Shown one piece after another: positions 1 through 8,512 of a stretch of DNA of 64,000 bases. Every line of letters starts with the position of its first letter. Positions within the stretch are counted from its first letter, which is position 1. The notes beneath the pieces are model-generated. The model was not told the origin of the DNA. It made no database searches and worked only from the letters and a program-made list of their open reading frames with translations. This stretch comes from Amycolatopsis roodepoortensis (GTDB lineage Bacteria; Actinomycetota; Actinomycetes; Mycobacteriales; Pseudonocardiaceae): NCBI RefSeq assembly GCF_014873915.1, contig NZ_JADBEJ010000007.1:1-64000 (forward strand). Direction: 5' to 3'. The position numbers and the translations under genes are program-made.

Positions 1-243
1 ACCAGCCGGATGCAGTACCGGACGCCCGGCAGCACACAGATACCGGTCGCGCAGGCACAAGCCGGTGACCTGCTGTTCTGGGCGCACAACACGGCGAACG
101 CCGAGACGATCCATCACGTCGCCTTGGTCGTGAAACCCGGCGAGCTCGTCGAGGCCCCCGAGAACGGGAAGACCGTTCGACAACGCCCGTACGCGCTCAA
201 CAGCGCGGGTTTGATGCCCTCGGCCGTGCGGGTGGGCGCATGA
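1..243 (+). CDS. NlpC/P60-type cell-wall hydrolase, C-terminal end
   Basis: The reading frame is open from the window edge, so only the last 80 residues are present. The visible part (AGDLLFW, then IHHVALVV about 15 residues later) resembles the histidine-containing C-terminal half of NlpC/P60 (C40) peptidases; the catalytic cysteine would lie upstream. Such enzymes open peptidoglycan for conjugation machines, which fits the T4SS genes that follow. Its stop overlaps the next start (ATGA), so it is the first visible member of the conjugation operon. Confidence 0.75.
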   Translation, partial: TSRMQYRTPGSTQIPVAQAQAGDLLFWAHNTANAETIHHVALVVKPGELVEAPENGKTVRQRPYALNSAGLMPSAVRVGA

Positions 244-788
244 GCGAGCCGACCACGCAGGAGCCGGACGACGAAGTGATCCAGCCTGCATCACCTGTGA
301 AGGCGGATCCGGTGATGCAGCCTGGATCAGCCGAGCGGGTGCCGCTGGTGGTGGCGGGGGCGTCCGGGGGAGTGGGCACCTCGGCGGTGGCGCGGCTGCT
401 GGACGGCCGCGACGCCGGAGTGTGGCGCACCGACAATCTCGGACCGCTGATCATGCCCGATGTGCTGGTCGCCGGGGTCTCGGTGCAGTCGATGACCCGG
501 GCCCGCCGCGCGCTGACGATGTTGTCGCTGCTGGGCGGGCGCCCGTTGCTGATCGTCGTCGGTGACGGCCGCGGACGCGCTCCCGCCGATTCGCGGGCCT
601 TGCTGACGCTGCTAGGGCCGCTGGTCCAGGACGTCGTCCACCTCCCGTACACGCGGGCCTGGCGGAACTGCACCAGCCCCTACGGACTCACCCCGCCGAG
701 CGGGCGGGCATTTCGCCGCGCGGTGACGCGGGCGCGCGAGGCGTGCGCCCTTCCACCGCTGGCGCTACCGACGATAAGGAGGCGCTGA
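240..788 (+). CDS. Conjugation-operon protein with P-loop-like motif
   Basis: A 182-residue protein with GASGGVGTSAVARLL near residues 39-53, a Walker-A-like glycine-rich loop similar to MinD/ParA-type NTPases, although the canonical GKT/GKS lysine is missing. Two copies of the dispersed 19-bp palindrome lie in frame near the N-terminus and encode VIQPAS and VMQPGS. The start overlaps the preceding stop (ATGA) and the stop overlaps the next start (TGATG), so it is translationally coupled to the T4SS genes. The exact role is unknown; NTPase activity is doubtful. Confidence 0.7.
   Translation: MSEPTTQEPDDEVIQPASPVKADPVMQPGSAERVPLVVAGASGGVGTSAVARLLDGRDAGVWRTDNLGPLIMPDVLVAGVSVQSMTRARRALTMLSLLGGRPLLIVVGDGRGRAPADSRALLTLLGPLVQDVVHLPYTRAWRNCTSPYGLTPPSGRAFRRAVTRAREACALPPLALPTIRRR
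276..294 (+). repeat. 19-bp palindrome family, copy 1
   Basis: GTGATCCAGCCTGCATCAC, in frame in gene 240-788. Family rule: positions 6 and 14 vary (G/C/A and C/G/T); the rest is near-constant. Confidence 0.9.
312..330 (+). repeat. 19-bp palindrome family, copy 2
   Basis: GTGATGCAGCCTGGATCAG, 17 bp after copy 1, also in frame. Confidence 0.9.
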
Positions 789-1084
789 TGCTCGGTCATC
801 CGAGACAGCCGAAACCCACACCACCGTTCGACTTGGATCCGCCGCCGTCCATGCCTCCTGGCTTGGAAAATTTCGGTTCGGACGTGGTCAGCTGGGTGAA
901 AGGCCTGGGGATCCTCTCCGTGATCGTCGGGCTGGCGATTTGCGGGATCATGATGGCGCTCGGCCGCCGCAACCGGTCGGAGATGGCGGCGCAGGGCGCG
1001 ATCGGAATCCCGTGGGTGATCGGGGCGGCGCTGATCATCACCGGCGCGGCCGCGATCGTCCGTGGCCTGATGTGGGACGAGTGA
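788..1084 (+). CDS. TrbC/VirB2-like small membrane protein
   Basis: A 98-residue protein with a proline-rich N-terminus and two hydrophobic segments (about residues 37-57 and 72-93) separated by a short basic loop (GRRNRSEM). Size, topology and position ahead of VirB6/VirB4-like genes match pilin-like TrbC/VirB2 proteins of actinobacterial T4SS. The ATG at 788 is preferred over an upstream ATG at 743 because it overlaps the preceding stop (TGATG) and has GGAGGCG just upstream. Confidence 0.7.
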   Translation: MLGHPRQPKPTPPFDLDPPPSMPPGLENFGSDVVSWVKGLGILSVIVGLAICGIMMALGRRNRSEMAAQGAIGIPWVIGAALIITGAAAIVRGLMWDE

Positions 1085-1089
1085 CCGCG

Positions 1090-1806
1090 ATGAGCTGGAG
1101 CTCGCGGGCCCCGCGCCGTCGACGCTGGCCGCTGGTCCTGGCCGGGATTGTCGTTCTCGTTGTAGGTCTGGTGATCGCCTCGGCGGTCTACGCGGATTCG
1201 CACGATCCGACGGGAACGGCTCCCTCCGCCGCGCCGACGGCGCCGGACGCTGCCCCGGCGGCGGGGCTGACGTGGCCGCCGAATGACGTGCGGTGGTTTT
1301 CCTTGCAGGGAACCATGGTTCCGCTGTCGCTCGCGCATGGACCGTCCACAAACGACGGAGTAGTCGCGTCGGGCTTCACCCACGATCCGAACGGCGCCGT
1401 CATCGCGGCGGTCAACGTCTTGACGCGGTCGTCCGGGCTCGCCGGCGACGAAACCGTGTTCGGTCCGGCGATCGCGCGGCAGACCACCGGCGACGTCTCC
1501 GGCTATCTCGCCTCGATCCGGGGCGTGCGTGCGGCACTCGAGCAGCGGGGCGGGGCACCGGCGACGGTGGTAGTCGGCTACCGCCTGGTTGAGGTCGGTG
1601 TCGACGACGTCCGGATGGACGTGCTCAGCCGCGCCACCAATCCGGCCCGCCCATCCCAGCACGCACTGATCACCGGCACGGCCCGGGTGCGGTGGCTGGA
1701 CGGGGATTGGCGGCTGGTCGTCCCGACCGGCGCCGGCCGCCAGGTCGACCAGGTCCCGCCCGGCTTCGCGCCGATGCCTGGCCAGCAACTCACCTCGGCC
1801 GGTTGA
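1090..1806 (+). CDS. Membrane-anchored T4SS accessory protein
   Basis: 238 residues: a basic N-terminus, one transmembrane helix at about residues 14-35, a Pro/Ala-rich linker, then a soluble, probably extracytoplasmic domain. This architecture (cytoplasmic arginines, a single anchor, a domain of about 180 residues) is usual for conserved hypothetical proteins between TrbC-like and VirB6-like genes in actinobacterial conjugation operons, where a VirB8-like scaffold is a plausible inference. ATG 1090 is chosen because GGGACGAG lies about 8 nt upstream; an in-frame GTG at 1081 is poorly spaced. Confidence 0.65.
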   Translation: MSWSSRAPRRRRWPLVLAGIVVLVVGLVIASAVYADSHDPTGTAPSAAPTAPDAAPAAGLTWPPNDVRWFSLQGTMVPLSLAHGPSTNDGVVASGFTHDPNGAVIAAVNVLTRSSGLAGDETVFGPAIARQTTGDVSGYLASIRGVRAALEQRGGAPATVVVGYRLVEVGVDDVRMDVLSRATNPARPSQHALITGTARVRWLDGDWRLVVPTGAGRQVDQVPPGFAPMPGQQLTSAG

Positions 1807-1836
1807 TCAGGTCCGATCAGGGAGAAGGGGAGCGGG

Positions 1837-3225
1837 ATGTGCCAACCGGGAAACCTGCTGGCGACCGTCGTCTGCGAGGTCGTCCGGTGGGGCGACACGG
1901 CATCCACGCTCGCGCCCGTTGCCGCACAGCAGGGAGCGCAAGCGGTCGGCGGGTCCGTGTTGGACGGTGCCGCGAAGTCCGCGGGGCAGGCAGCGGGGCA
2001 GCTGATCACGACGTCACTCGGCTGGTGGACGGTCACGTCCTCGGTGGACTTCGGGTCACCGGCGCTGAAGACGGTGCGCGCGTACACGATGCCGTTGACG
2101 ATGATCCTGCTGACGCTCGGTGTGATCGCGGCGGCGATCCGGACCGCGTTGGCTCGCAAGGGCGAACCGCTGATGCAGCTGGTCACCAACCTGGTCACGT
2201 TCATCATCATTTCGGCGGCCGGGCTGGGATTGCTGGCAGCGATCCAGGCGGGCGGCGAGGCCTACAGCGCGTGGATTCTCAAGGACGCGGGCAAGCACCT
2301 CGGCGACCGGTTCGCGGTCGCGGCCGCGAATCCTTACACGGCGTCCTTCGGAATCATCATGATCTCCCTGTTCGCCATCCTCGTGGCGCTGGTGCAATGG
2401 ATTCTGATGCTCTTCCGGACGGCGGCGCTCGTCGTGCTGGCCGGAATGCTCCCGCTCGCCGGTGCAGCCTCCGTGCTGCAAGGACGGACCGACTCGATCA
2501 AGACCGTCGTGACGTGGTCGCTGACGATCGTCATCTATCCGCCCGTCGGCGCGACCATCTACGCCACTGGATTTTTGACGCTGGGAACGGGCGCGGACCT
2601 GCTCACGATGCTGCGGGGGCTGGTCATCCTCATCATGGCGGTGATCGCCCTGCCGATGCTCGCCAAACTTTTCTCCTGGGCGGGAACGTCGCTCGCCTCG
2701 GGTGGCGGGGGCCTGGCGGCCGCCGCCGGGCTCGCCGGGTTGGCGATGGCCCGGCGCGGCGCGGGGAAAGGGAAGAAAGGCGACAGCTCCGATACCGGGG
2801 GCGACAGCGACGGCGATACCGACGGCACCGACACCGGCGGCCCGGATCCGTCCGAGGGCACCAACCCCGGCGGTCTCGCCACCGAACACACCCGGGAAAT
2901 GGAGACCGGCGGCCCGGAGTCGCCGGGCGGATCGCGTGGGGACACCCCGGCGAATTCCGACAGTGCGGGCCCGGCTGAGGAGCCGGGGCCGGGAGCGGCG
3001 GCGGATCTCGCCGACCCCACGCCGTCCGGCGGTGAGGACGAAGCGGCGGCCGCGGCGACGGCCGGAGCGAGCGGCGGCGCCACTGCCGGGGGCGATACAC
3101 CCGCAACCTCAGGCGGAGGCGGCAATCCCGTTGCAGCGCAAGCGGAACAGGCGATCGGCGCGGCAGAAAGCGCGACGGAGACAGCGACCGACCCCGCCCC
3201 GCTGGGATCGGACGAACCGACATGA
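1837..3225 (+). CDS. VirB6/TrbL-like conjugal transfer membrane protein
   Basis: 462 residues with at least six hydrophobic helices between about residues 75 and 310 and a long Gly/Asp/Thr/Pro-rich disordered C-terminal tail (about residues 310-462). Polytopic cores with low-complexity tails are typical of VirB6/TrbL proteins, which form the inner-membrane channel of T4SS. It sits between the putative scaffold and the SCO6880/VirB4 genes, as in other actinobacterial clusters. A purine-rich GGGAGAAGGGGAGCGGG ribosome-binding region precedes the ATG. Confidence 0.8.
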   Translation: MCQPGNLLATVVCEVVRWGDTASTLAPVAAQQGAQAVGGSVLDGAAKSAGQAAGQLITTSLGWWTVTSSVDFGSPALKTVRAYTMPLTMILLTLGVIAAAIRTALARKGEPLMQLVTNLVTFIIISAAGLGLLAAIQAGGEAYSAWILKDAGKHLGDRFAVAAANPYTASFGIIMISLFAILVALVQWILMLFRTAALVVLAGMLPLAGAASVLQGRTDSIKTVVTWSLTIVIYPPVGATIYATGFLTLGTGADLLTMLRGLVILIMAVIALPMLAKLFSWAGTSLASGGGGLAAAAGLAGLAMARRGAGKGKKGDSSDTGGDSDGDTDGTDTGGPDPSEGTNPGGLATEHTREMETGGPESPGGSRGDTPANSDSAGPAEEPGPGAAADLADPTPSGGEDEAAAAATAGASGGATAGGDTPATSGGGGNPVAAQAEQAIGAAESATETATDPAPLGSDEPT

Positions 3226-3243
3226 CCACACACCACAGGCCGG

Positions 3244-3262
3244 GTGATGCAGCCTGGATCAC
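3244..3262 (+). repeat. 19-bp palindrome family, copy 3
   Basis: GTGATGCAGCCTGGATCAC, between the VirB6-like and SCO6880-type genes. Confidence 0.9.
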
Positions 3263-3295
3263 CCCGTCGCGGCATGGATCACGGGGGACGTAGGG

Positions 3296-4762
3296 ATGGC
3301 ACGGACATACGGCGGCTGGAGGAGAAGACGAGGATTCGAGGTCTTCGGGTTGCCCGGGAGCTCGCTCGCCGCGGTGCTGGTGGCGCTGTGCATCCCGGTG
3401 CTGGTCGGTCTCGTCGACGCGCAAGCCGGGCTGTACGCGCTGATACCGGGCCTTCTGGTCGCGGCGGCGGTGCTGGTGCGCTCGGCCGGAACACCGGTGG
3501 TGGTGATCGCCGTCCGCCGCTGGATCTGGGCCCGCGCTCACCGCCGGGGCTTCACCTCCTACCGGTCCGAAGTGGTCGCGAAGCTTCCCGGCCCCTCCTA
3601 CCTTCCGGGGCCGCTGGCGCCGCTTGAGCTGCTCGCGGTCCGGCAGGTGACCGGCGAGCCGGCCGCGTGGATCTGGGATCGGCGCGGCGGCTACTTGACC
3701 GCGCAGGTCCGGCTCACCTCCACGGGCACGCTGATGGCGGATCCAGCGGCCGCGCAGTCCTGGGTGGACAGCTTCGGAGCGTGGCAGGCCGGGCTCGGGC
3801 ATGTCGCGGGAATCCGGTCGGTGACGATCGTGGTGGAGACCGCGCCGTCTGCCGGATCCCGGGTCCGCGACTACGTGCTCGCCCACCAGGTCGACGACGC
3901 GCCGGAACTGGCGCGGTCGCTGATGACGGACGTGCTCGACGAGCTACCGGGCCAGACGGCCGAAGTGCACCAATGGGCGGCCGTCACCTTCGATCCCCGG
4001 AAGCTGCCGACGTCACCGAGAACGATGGTCGAAGCCGTCGCGGACACCTCCGTCGCGCTCGGCGGGGTCGTCGACGGACTGAACAACGGCGGTGTGCGGG
4101 TCCTCGGCCGCGCCACACCGGGATGGACCGCCGCCCGGGTCCGCGCAGCATTCGACCCCGGCACCCGGTCCCAGATCGAACGCGACCGCGCCGACGAGGC
4201 GCCAGTGAGCTGGCAGCAAGCCGGACCCCAAGCCGCCACCGAGGAATGGGACCACCTGCAACACGATTCCGGGTTCTCGGTCACTTACGCGCTGCGCGAT
4301 CTTCCGGCCACGCGGGTTCGCCACGAGGTTTTACGCCGTTTGATGGCGCCGGGCCGGTGGCCGCGCCGGGTCGCAGTCACGTACCAGCCGTATCCGGCGG
4401 CGACGGCCGCCTCGGTGGTCGACGCCGAAATGCTCGCCGCGTCGGTCCGACAGTCCGCGGCCCGCAAGGCGCGCCGGGACTTCACCCCGCGCGAGCGGCT
4501 CGACGCGGAACAGGCGACGTCGACGGCGGTCGAGCAGGCACGCGGCGCGGGCCTGGGGGAGCCGGGAATCCTGGTCACGGTCACCGTGCTGGACAAAGCC
4601 GATCTTCCGGCGGCGTGCGCGGACGTGGAGAACCGGGCGAGGGGCGCGCGGCTGCGGCTGGTGCGCCTCTACGGCGCCCAGCTGCTCGGCTTCTGCTCGA
4701 CGCTCGGTGTCGGCGTCGACCCGCACGAGCTGGCCGCCCGGACACCGGGGAAGGCGAAATGA
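3296..4762 (+). CDS. SCO6880-type conjugation protein
   Basis: 488 residues. Two hydrophobic segments near the N-terminus (about residues 22-65) resemble a PrgI-like membrane domain, followed by a long soluble region with RRGGYLTAQVRL and ALRDLPATRVRHEVL. This layout matches the SCO6880 family, taken as an N-terminal partner separated from the VirB4 ATPase. The stop overlaps the following VirB4 start (ATGA), which supports that pairing. A copy of the dispersed palindrome lies just upstream at 3244-3262. Confidence 0.8.
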   Translation: MARTYGGWRRRRGFEVFGLPGSSLAAVLVALCIPVLVGLVDAQAGLYALIPGLLVAAAVLVRSAGTPVVVIAVRRWIWARAHRRGFTSYRSEVVAKLPGPSYLPGPLAPLELLAVRQVTGEPAAWIWDRRGGYLTAQVRLTSTGTLMADPAAAQSWVDSFGAWQAGLGHVAGIRSVTIVVETAPSAGSRVRDYVLAHQVDDAPELARSLMTDVLDELPGQTAEVHQWAAVTFDPRKLPTSPRTMVEAVADTSVALGGVVDGLNNGGVRVLGRATPGWTAARVRAAFDPGTRSQIERDRADEAPVSWQQAGPQAATEEWDHLQHDSGFSVTYALRDLPATRVRHEVLRRLMAPGRWPRRVAVTYQPYPAATAASVVDAEMLAASVRQSAARKARRDFTPRERLDAEQATSTAVEQARGAGLGEPGILVTVTVLDKADLPAACADVENRARGARLRLVRLYGAQLLGFCSTLGVGVDPHELAARTPGKAK

Positions 4763-6351
4763 CCCGCCCGGCCCCGGAAACCCCGGGTTCGGTGATCCAG
4801 CCTGCATCACCGGCGGAGCAGGCGGCGGCCGCGCTGTCCACGGTGGACGCGACGGCGGACGACACTGTCGAGGCCTTCGCCGCCGATCAGAACCGCGCTC
4901 TTCCGGAGCCGGACGCCGGGCTGCCCGCCGAGTGGATCGCCGCGCGGGACAAGCCGGTGCCGCCCGCGCTCGGCTGGCGGATGCGAGGCGCGGGCCGGTC
5001 ACCTATCACCCCCGGTCTGCCGCGCTGGGTCGGCTCGACGACGCAGGTATCCGGGCTCTATCCGTTCGTTTTGCCTGCCGGAGTGCCCGCCGCCGGCGTC
5101 CCGATCGGCGTCCACCAGTTCACCCGTGAGCCGGTGGGTTTCGACGCGGGGGAGTACCTGCGCAACGGGTGGGCGACCAACACGGCGACCTATTTGACCG
5201 GTGAGCCCGGGACGGGCAAGTCGACGGTCGCGCGCCGGATCATGTGGGGCCTGTCCGCGTTCGGCACCGGCGTCCTGGTGCCTGCCGACACCAAGGGCGA
5301 ACACAGGCGTCTCGTCGACGCGCTGGGCGGCACCAGCGTCACCCTGGGCCGTGGCCTGCACCGGATCAACCTGCTAGACCCGGGCCCGCTCGGGCTGGTG
5401 CTCCACCAGGTGAGCGCGGCGGACCGGGACCGGATCCGGCAGGAGATCCAGGCGCGGGCGCTGACGCTGGCCGAAGGCGGGCTCACGATCGCGTCCGGCC
5501 GCCCGCTCGACGACACCGAACGCCTCGGCCTCGCCCTGGCCTACGAATTGCACCGGCGGCGCAGTCCTGGGACGACGCCGACGCTGTCGGACCTGGCGGT
5601 GATCCTGCGGGAGGCTCCGGAGGAGATCCGCGCGGCGATGCTCGCGGTCGACTCCGCCGAGCTGGCGCGGCTGCTGCGGCCGCTGCTGGTCCGGCTGCAC
5701 CTGCTGCTGCGCGGACCTCTCGCCGGGCTGTTCGACGGAGAGTCGACGTTCTCGATCGACCCGGGCACGCCGGGGGTGTGCCTGGATCTGTCCCGGCTGA
5801 CCACCGACGCCGAAGATACCGCCGTCGCCGTGGCGATGCTGGCGGCGTGGGGCTGGTCCGCGGCGCTGATCGACGCCGGGCAGGCTCTCGGAGTCCGGCG
5901 GACCTGGGTGCAGCTCTATGACGAGTACTGGCGGGTCCTGCGCGCCGGTGCGGGCATGGTCGAGCTGTCCGACCAGATCACCCGCCTCGGGCGGCACCTC
6001 GGCGTGCAATCGATCATGGCCACGCACAGCGTCGATGACTTCGAGGCACTGCCGACACCGGAAGACCGGGCGAAAGCCCGGGGGATTATCGCGCGCTGCT
6101 CCATCTCGATCTGCCTCGCACAGCCTCAGTCCGAATTGGACAAACTGAGCCGCATCGTCCCGATGAGCCCTGACGAACAGGCACTGATCCGGCATTGGGC
6201 CGCTCCTCCGACCTGGGCCCCGGCGCTCCAGCATCCCGGGCGTGGAAAGCTCATGATCAAGCCGCGCGAACGACTGGGGATCCCGGTCACGATGCGGCTG
6301 CCCGCGTCGGAAAAACCGTTCCATGACACGGATCAGGCATGGGCGGCGTAG
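4759..6351 (+). CDS. VirB4-like T4SS ATPase
   Basis: 530 residues. Walker A GEPGTGKST lies at about residues 148-156 and a Walker-B-like VQLYDEYW at about 384-391, as in VirB4/TraC ATPases that drive pilus assembly and DNA transfer. The N-terminal VirB4 region is missing and is presumably supplied by the upstream SCO6880-type protein. The dispersed palindrome at 4792-4810 encodes VIQPAS at residues 12-17 in an apparently disordered N-terminus. The start is fixed by the ATGA overlap; the 3' end overlaps the VirD4 gene by 13 bases. Confidence 0.9.
   Translation: MTRPAPETPGSVIQPASPAEQAAAALSTVDATADDTVEAFAADQNRALPEPDAGLPAEWIAARDKPVPPALGWRMRGAGRSPITPGLPRWVGSTTQVSGLYPFVLPAGVPAAGVPIGVHQFTREPVGFDAGEYLRNGWATNTATYLTGEPGTGKSTVARRIMWGLSAFGTGVLVPADTKGEHRRLVDALGGTSVTLGRGLHRINLLDPGPLGLVLHQVSAADRDRIRQEIQARALTLAEGGLTIASGRPLDDTERLGLALAYELHRRRSPGTTPTLSDLAVILREAPEEIRAAMLAVDSAELARLLRPLLVRLHLLLRGPLAGLFDGESTFSIDPGTPGVCLDLSRLTTDAEDTAVAVAMLAAWGWSAALIDAGQALGVRRTWVQLYDEYWRVLRAGAGMVELSDQITRLGRHLGVQSIMATHSVDDFEALPTPEDRAKARGIIARCSISICLAQPQSELDKLSRIVPMSPDEQALIRHWAAPPTWAPALQHPGRGKLMIKPRERLGIPVTMRLPASEKPFHDTDQAWAA
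4792..4810 (+). repeat. 19-bp palindrome family, copy 4
   Basis: GTGATCCAGCCTGCATCAC, in frame near the VirB4 N-terminus. Confidence 0.9.
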
Positions 6352-8102
6352 CGGAGCCGAAACCGGGACGGCGCGATGATCTGCTTGTGCCGTGGCTGGT
6401 CCTCGGCCTCGGCGCGGCCGTCGAGGTGTTCGCCGGTCTGCTGTGGATCGCGCAAGGTGCCGCGACCATTCTGGACGGACGCGGCTGGGTGCCGCCCGCG
6501 TTCGGCTGGGGGATCGGGCCTCTGCGTGAGCTCGCCACCGGCCGCGCGGAGATCCCGAAGGCCTCGACGTTCGTCGTGCTGGGCGTCCTGGTGCTCGCCG
6601 TCGCGGCCGGGGTGATCCAGGCTGCATCACTGATCCGTCGACGTCGACGGGACTATCGGCGTCTCGCCCCGGCGCGTGCGGTGAACGCCCGCGCCGACGT
6701 CGAGGGCATGACCGCGAAGCCGCGGGCGGCCGAGACCGCGCGCCTGCACCCCGCGTTGATGACGGCCGGACGGGTCGGCGGCCGCGCGGATGTGCGCGAC
6801 GTCCTCGGCACCGTGCTCCCGTCCGGCCCGGAGATCTTCCCCGGTTTCGAGGACGTCGAGGTCGCGTGGATGGCGCCGCGCTCCGGAAAGACGACGTCGC
6901 GGGCGGTTCCCCGCGTGCTCGCCGCGCCCGGCGCCGTGGTCGCGACCGCGAACAAGCCGGATCTCTACCGGGATACCTGGCTGTACCGGCAGAAACTCGG
7001 CACGGTGTGGCGCTTCGACCCGCAGCAGGTCACCCGCGCGAAGCAGACGTTCTGGTGGGATCCGTTGCGGCTCGTCGTCGACGACGAGAGCGCGCGGCAG
7101 CTGGCGGCGCAGTTCGTTCAGGCCATCGTCCCCAACGGGGGAGATCCTTTTTGGGCCGACGCCGCGGCGGACCTGCTTTCCGCGTTGTTCCTCGCGGCCG
7201 CGCTGAACCGCCTGACGATGCGGGACGTCTGGCGGTGGCTCAACGCCCCGACCGACGACGAACCCGTCCGGATCCTGGAGGACAAGGGCGCGGGCAGCGT
7301 CGCCGAAAGCCTGCGCGGCACGCTCAACGTCTACCCCGAAACGCGGGACTCCATTTTCCAGACCGCCCGCACCGGCGCCAGTTGCCTGCGGAACCCGAAC
7401 GTGCTGCGGTGGGTCACCCGTCAGCCGGGGCTGCGCGAATTCGACATGCGGGACTTCGTGAAGTCCAAGGACGCGATGTACCTCATGTCCAAGGACTCCG
7501 CCGGCGCGGCCGCGCCCCTGCTCGCGGGGTTCCTCGACCAGCTTTTCGACTGCTGCCAAGAGGAAGCTGAACGCCACGGGGACCGGCTCCTGGTCCCCGT
7601 CACCGCCTGCCTCGACGAGGTCGGGAACATCGCGCCGTGGGACAGGCTGCCAAAAGTGGCGTCCTTCGCCGGATCGATCGGCGTTCAGATCATCGCCATC
7701 CTTCAGTCCTGGGCGCAGGGCAAAAAGGTCTGGGGAGACGTCGGCATGGAAATGCTGTACGGCGCGGCCACGCTGAAGCTGTTCGGCGCCGGGATCGATG
7801 ACGACCGGCTGATGCAGCGCCTCGCCCAAGCGGTCGGCAAACACGACGTGTTCCAGCGGTCGACGACCTACAGCGACGGCGGACATTCGGAAACCTCGAG
7901 TCCACAGGAGCGGGACGCGCTCCCGCCGGACGCCGTCCGCGCGCTGCCCAAGGGAACCGGGCTGGTGCTCGCGACCGGGCGGCGGCCGGTGCTGGTCCAG
8001 CTCATCCCGTGGTACGAGACGTCCTATCGCGACATTGTCGAGGAGTCGAAAGCCGCCTACTACGAAGAGCTTGACGCACGACTTCGCGAGGGCCGCCCCT
8101 GA
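6339..8102 (+). CDS. VirD4/TraG-family type IV coupling protein
   Basis: 587 residues with two N-terminal transmembrane helices (about 20-45 and 75-97), Walker A APRSGKTT near residue 178 and a Walker-B-like region TACLDEVGNIAPW near 420. This is the ATPase that brings the relaxase-DNA complex to the secretion channel. A palindrome copy (6612-6630) encodes VIQAAS at the end of the second transmembrane helix, so the repeat lies inside a structured segment. The stop codon lies in another copy (8099-8117), which also holds the next start. Confidence 0.9.
   Translation: MGGVAEPKPGRRDDLLVPWLVLGLGAAVEVFAGLLWIAQGAATILDGRGWVPPAFGWGIGPLRELATGRAEIPKASTFVVLGVLVLAVAAGVIQAASLIRRRRRDYRRLAPARAVNARADVEGMTAKPRAAETARLHPALMTAGRVGGRADVRDVLGTVLPSGPEIFPGFEDVEVAWMAPRSGKTTSRAVPRVLAAPGAVVATANKPDLYRDTWLYRQKLGTVWRFDPQQVTRAKQTFWWDPLRLVVDDESARQLAAQFVQAIVPNGGDPFWADAAADLLSALFLAAALNRLTMRDVWRWLNAPTDDEPVRILEDKGAGSVAESLRGTLNVYPETRDSIFQTARTGASCLRNPNVLRWVTRQPGLREFDMRDFVKSKDAMYLMSKDSAGAAAPLLAGFLDQLFDCCQEEAERHGDRLLVPVTACLDEVGNIAPWDRLPKVASFAGSIGVQIIAILQSWAQGKKVWGDVGMEMLYGAATLKLFGAGIDDDRLMQRLAQAVGKHDVFQRSTTYSDGGHSETSSPQERDALPPDAVRALPKGTGLVLATGRRPVLVQLIPWYETSYRDIVEESKAAYYEELDARLREGRP
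6612..6630 (+). repeat. 19-bp palindrome family, copy 5
   Basis: GTGATCCAGGCTGCATCAC, in frame after VirD4 transmembrane helix 2. Confidence 0.9.
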
Positions 8103-8117
8103 TGCAGGCTGGATCAC
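8099..8117 (+). repeat. 19-bp palindrome family, copy 6
   Basis: CTGATGCAGGCTGGATCAC, holds the VirD4 stop and the DUF4913 start. Confidence 0.9.
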
Positions 8118-8512
8118 CCGCGAAGAAGGAGAAGAAGAAGCCCGAGGCCGCGAAGTGGGACACCGCGGAGTTGCTGGAATGGCTGGAGAACTGTCTCTTC
8201 CCGGTCTACCTGCGGCCGCTCGGACGGCCGGGGATGCGCTGGTGCAGCCGGTGGTGGGCGCACGCGGAGGCCTGGGTCCGGCTCGCCGCGTGTCATCGCG
8301 CGTGGAAGGAACTGGCCCCGAACGCCGGCGCGGGACTGTCCACCTGGCACCGCGATCACCTCGACCCGATGCTGCTGGCGTTGCTGGGGGAGAACGGGCC
8401 GTTCGCCGCGTGCACCCCGAGGTCCCATGCCGATCCGACGCGCGCCCGGCACGCGCAATCGCCCCCGTACGACCGGGAACCCGTGCCGACCGAACCGCCC
8501 GGCGCGCCATGA
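8102..8512 (+). CDS. DUF4913-type protein
   Basis: 136 residues with a Trp-rich core (LLEWLENCLFPVYLRP, then RWCSRWWAHAEAW) and a WHRDHLDPML segment, characteristic of DUF4913 proteins found next to VirD4 genes on actinobacterial mobile elements. Function is unknown. The ATG lies inside a copy of the dispersed palindrome (TGATGCAGG), so the first residues MQAGSP are encoded by the repeat and the gene is coupled to the VirD4 stop by TGATG. Confidence 0.8.
   Translation: MQAGSPAKKEKKKPEAAKWDTAELLEWLENCLFPVYLRPLGRPGMRWCSRWWAHAEAWVRLAACHRAWKELAPNAGAGLSTWHRDHLDPMLLALLGENGPFAACTPRSHADPTRARHAQSPPYDREPVPTEPPGAP

Noticed and set aside
1692..2978. Long alternative frame over the VirB6-like gene
   Set aside because: Arg/Gly-rich shadow of the GC-rich coding frame; no ribosome-binding site or domain.
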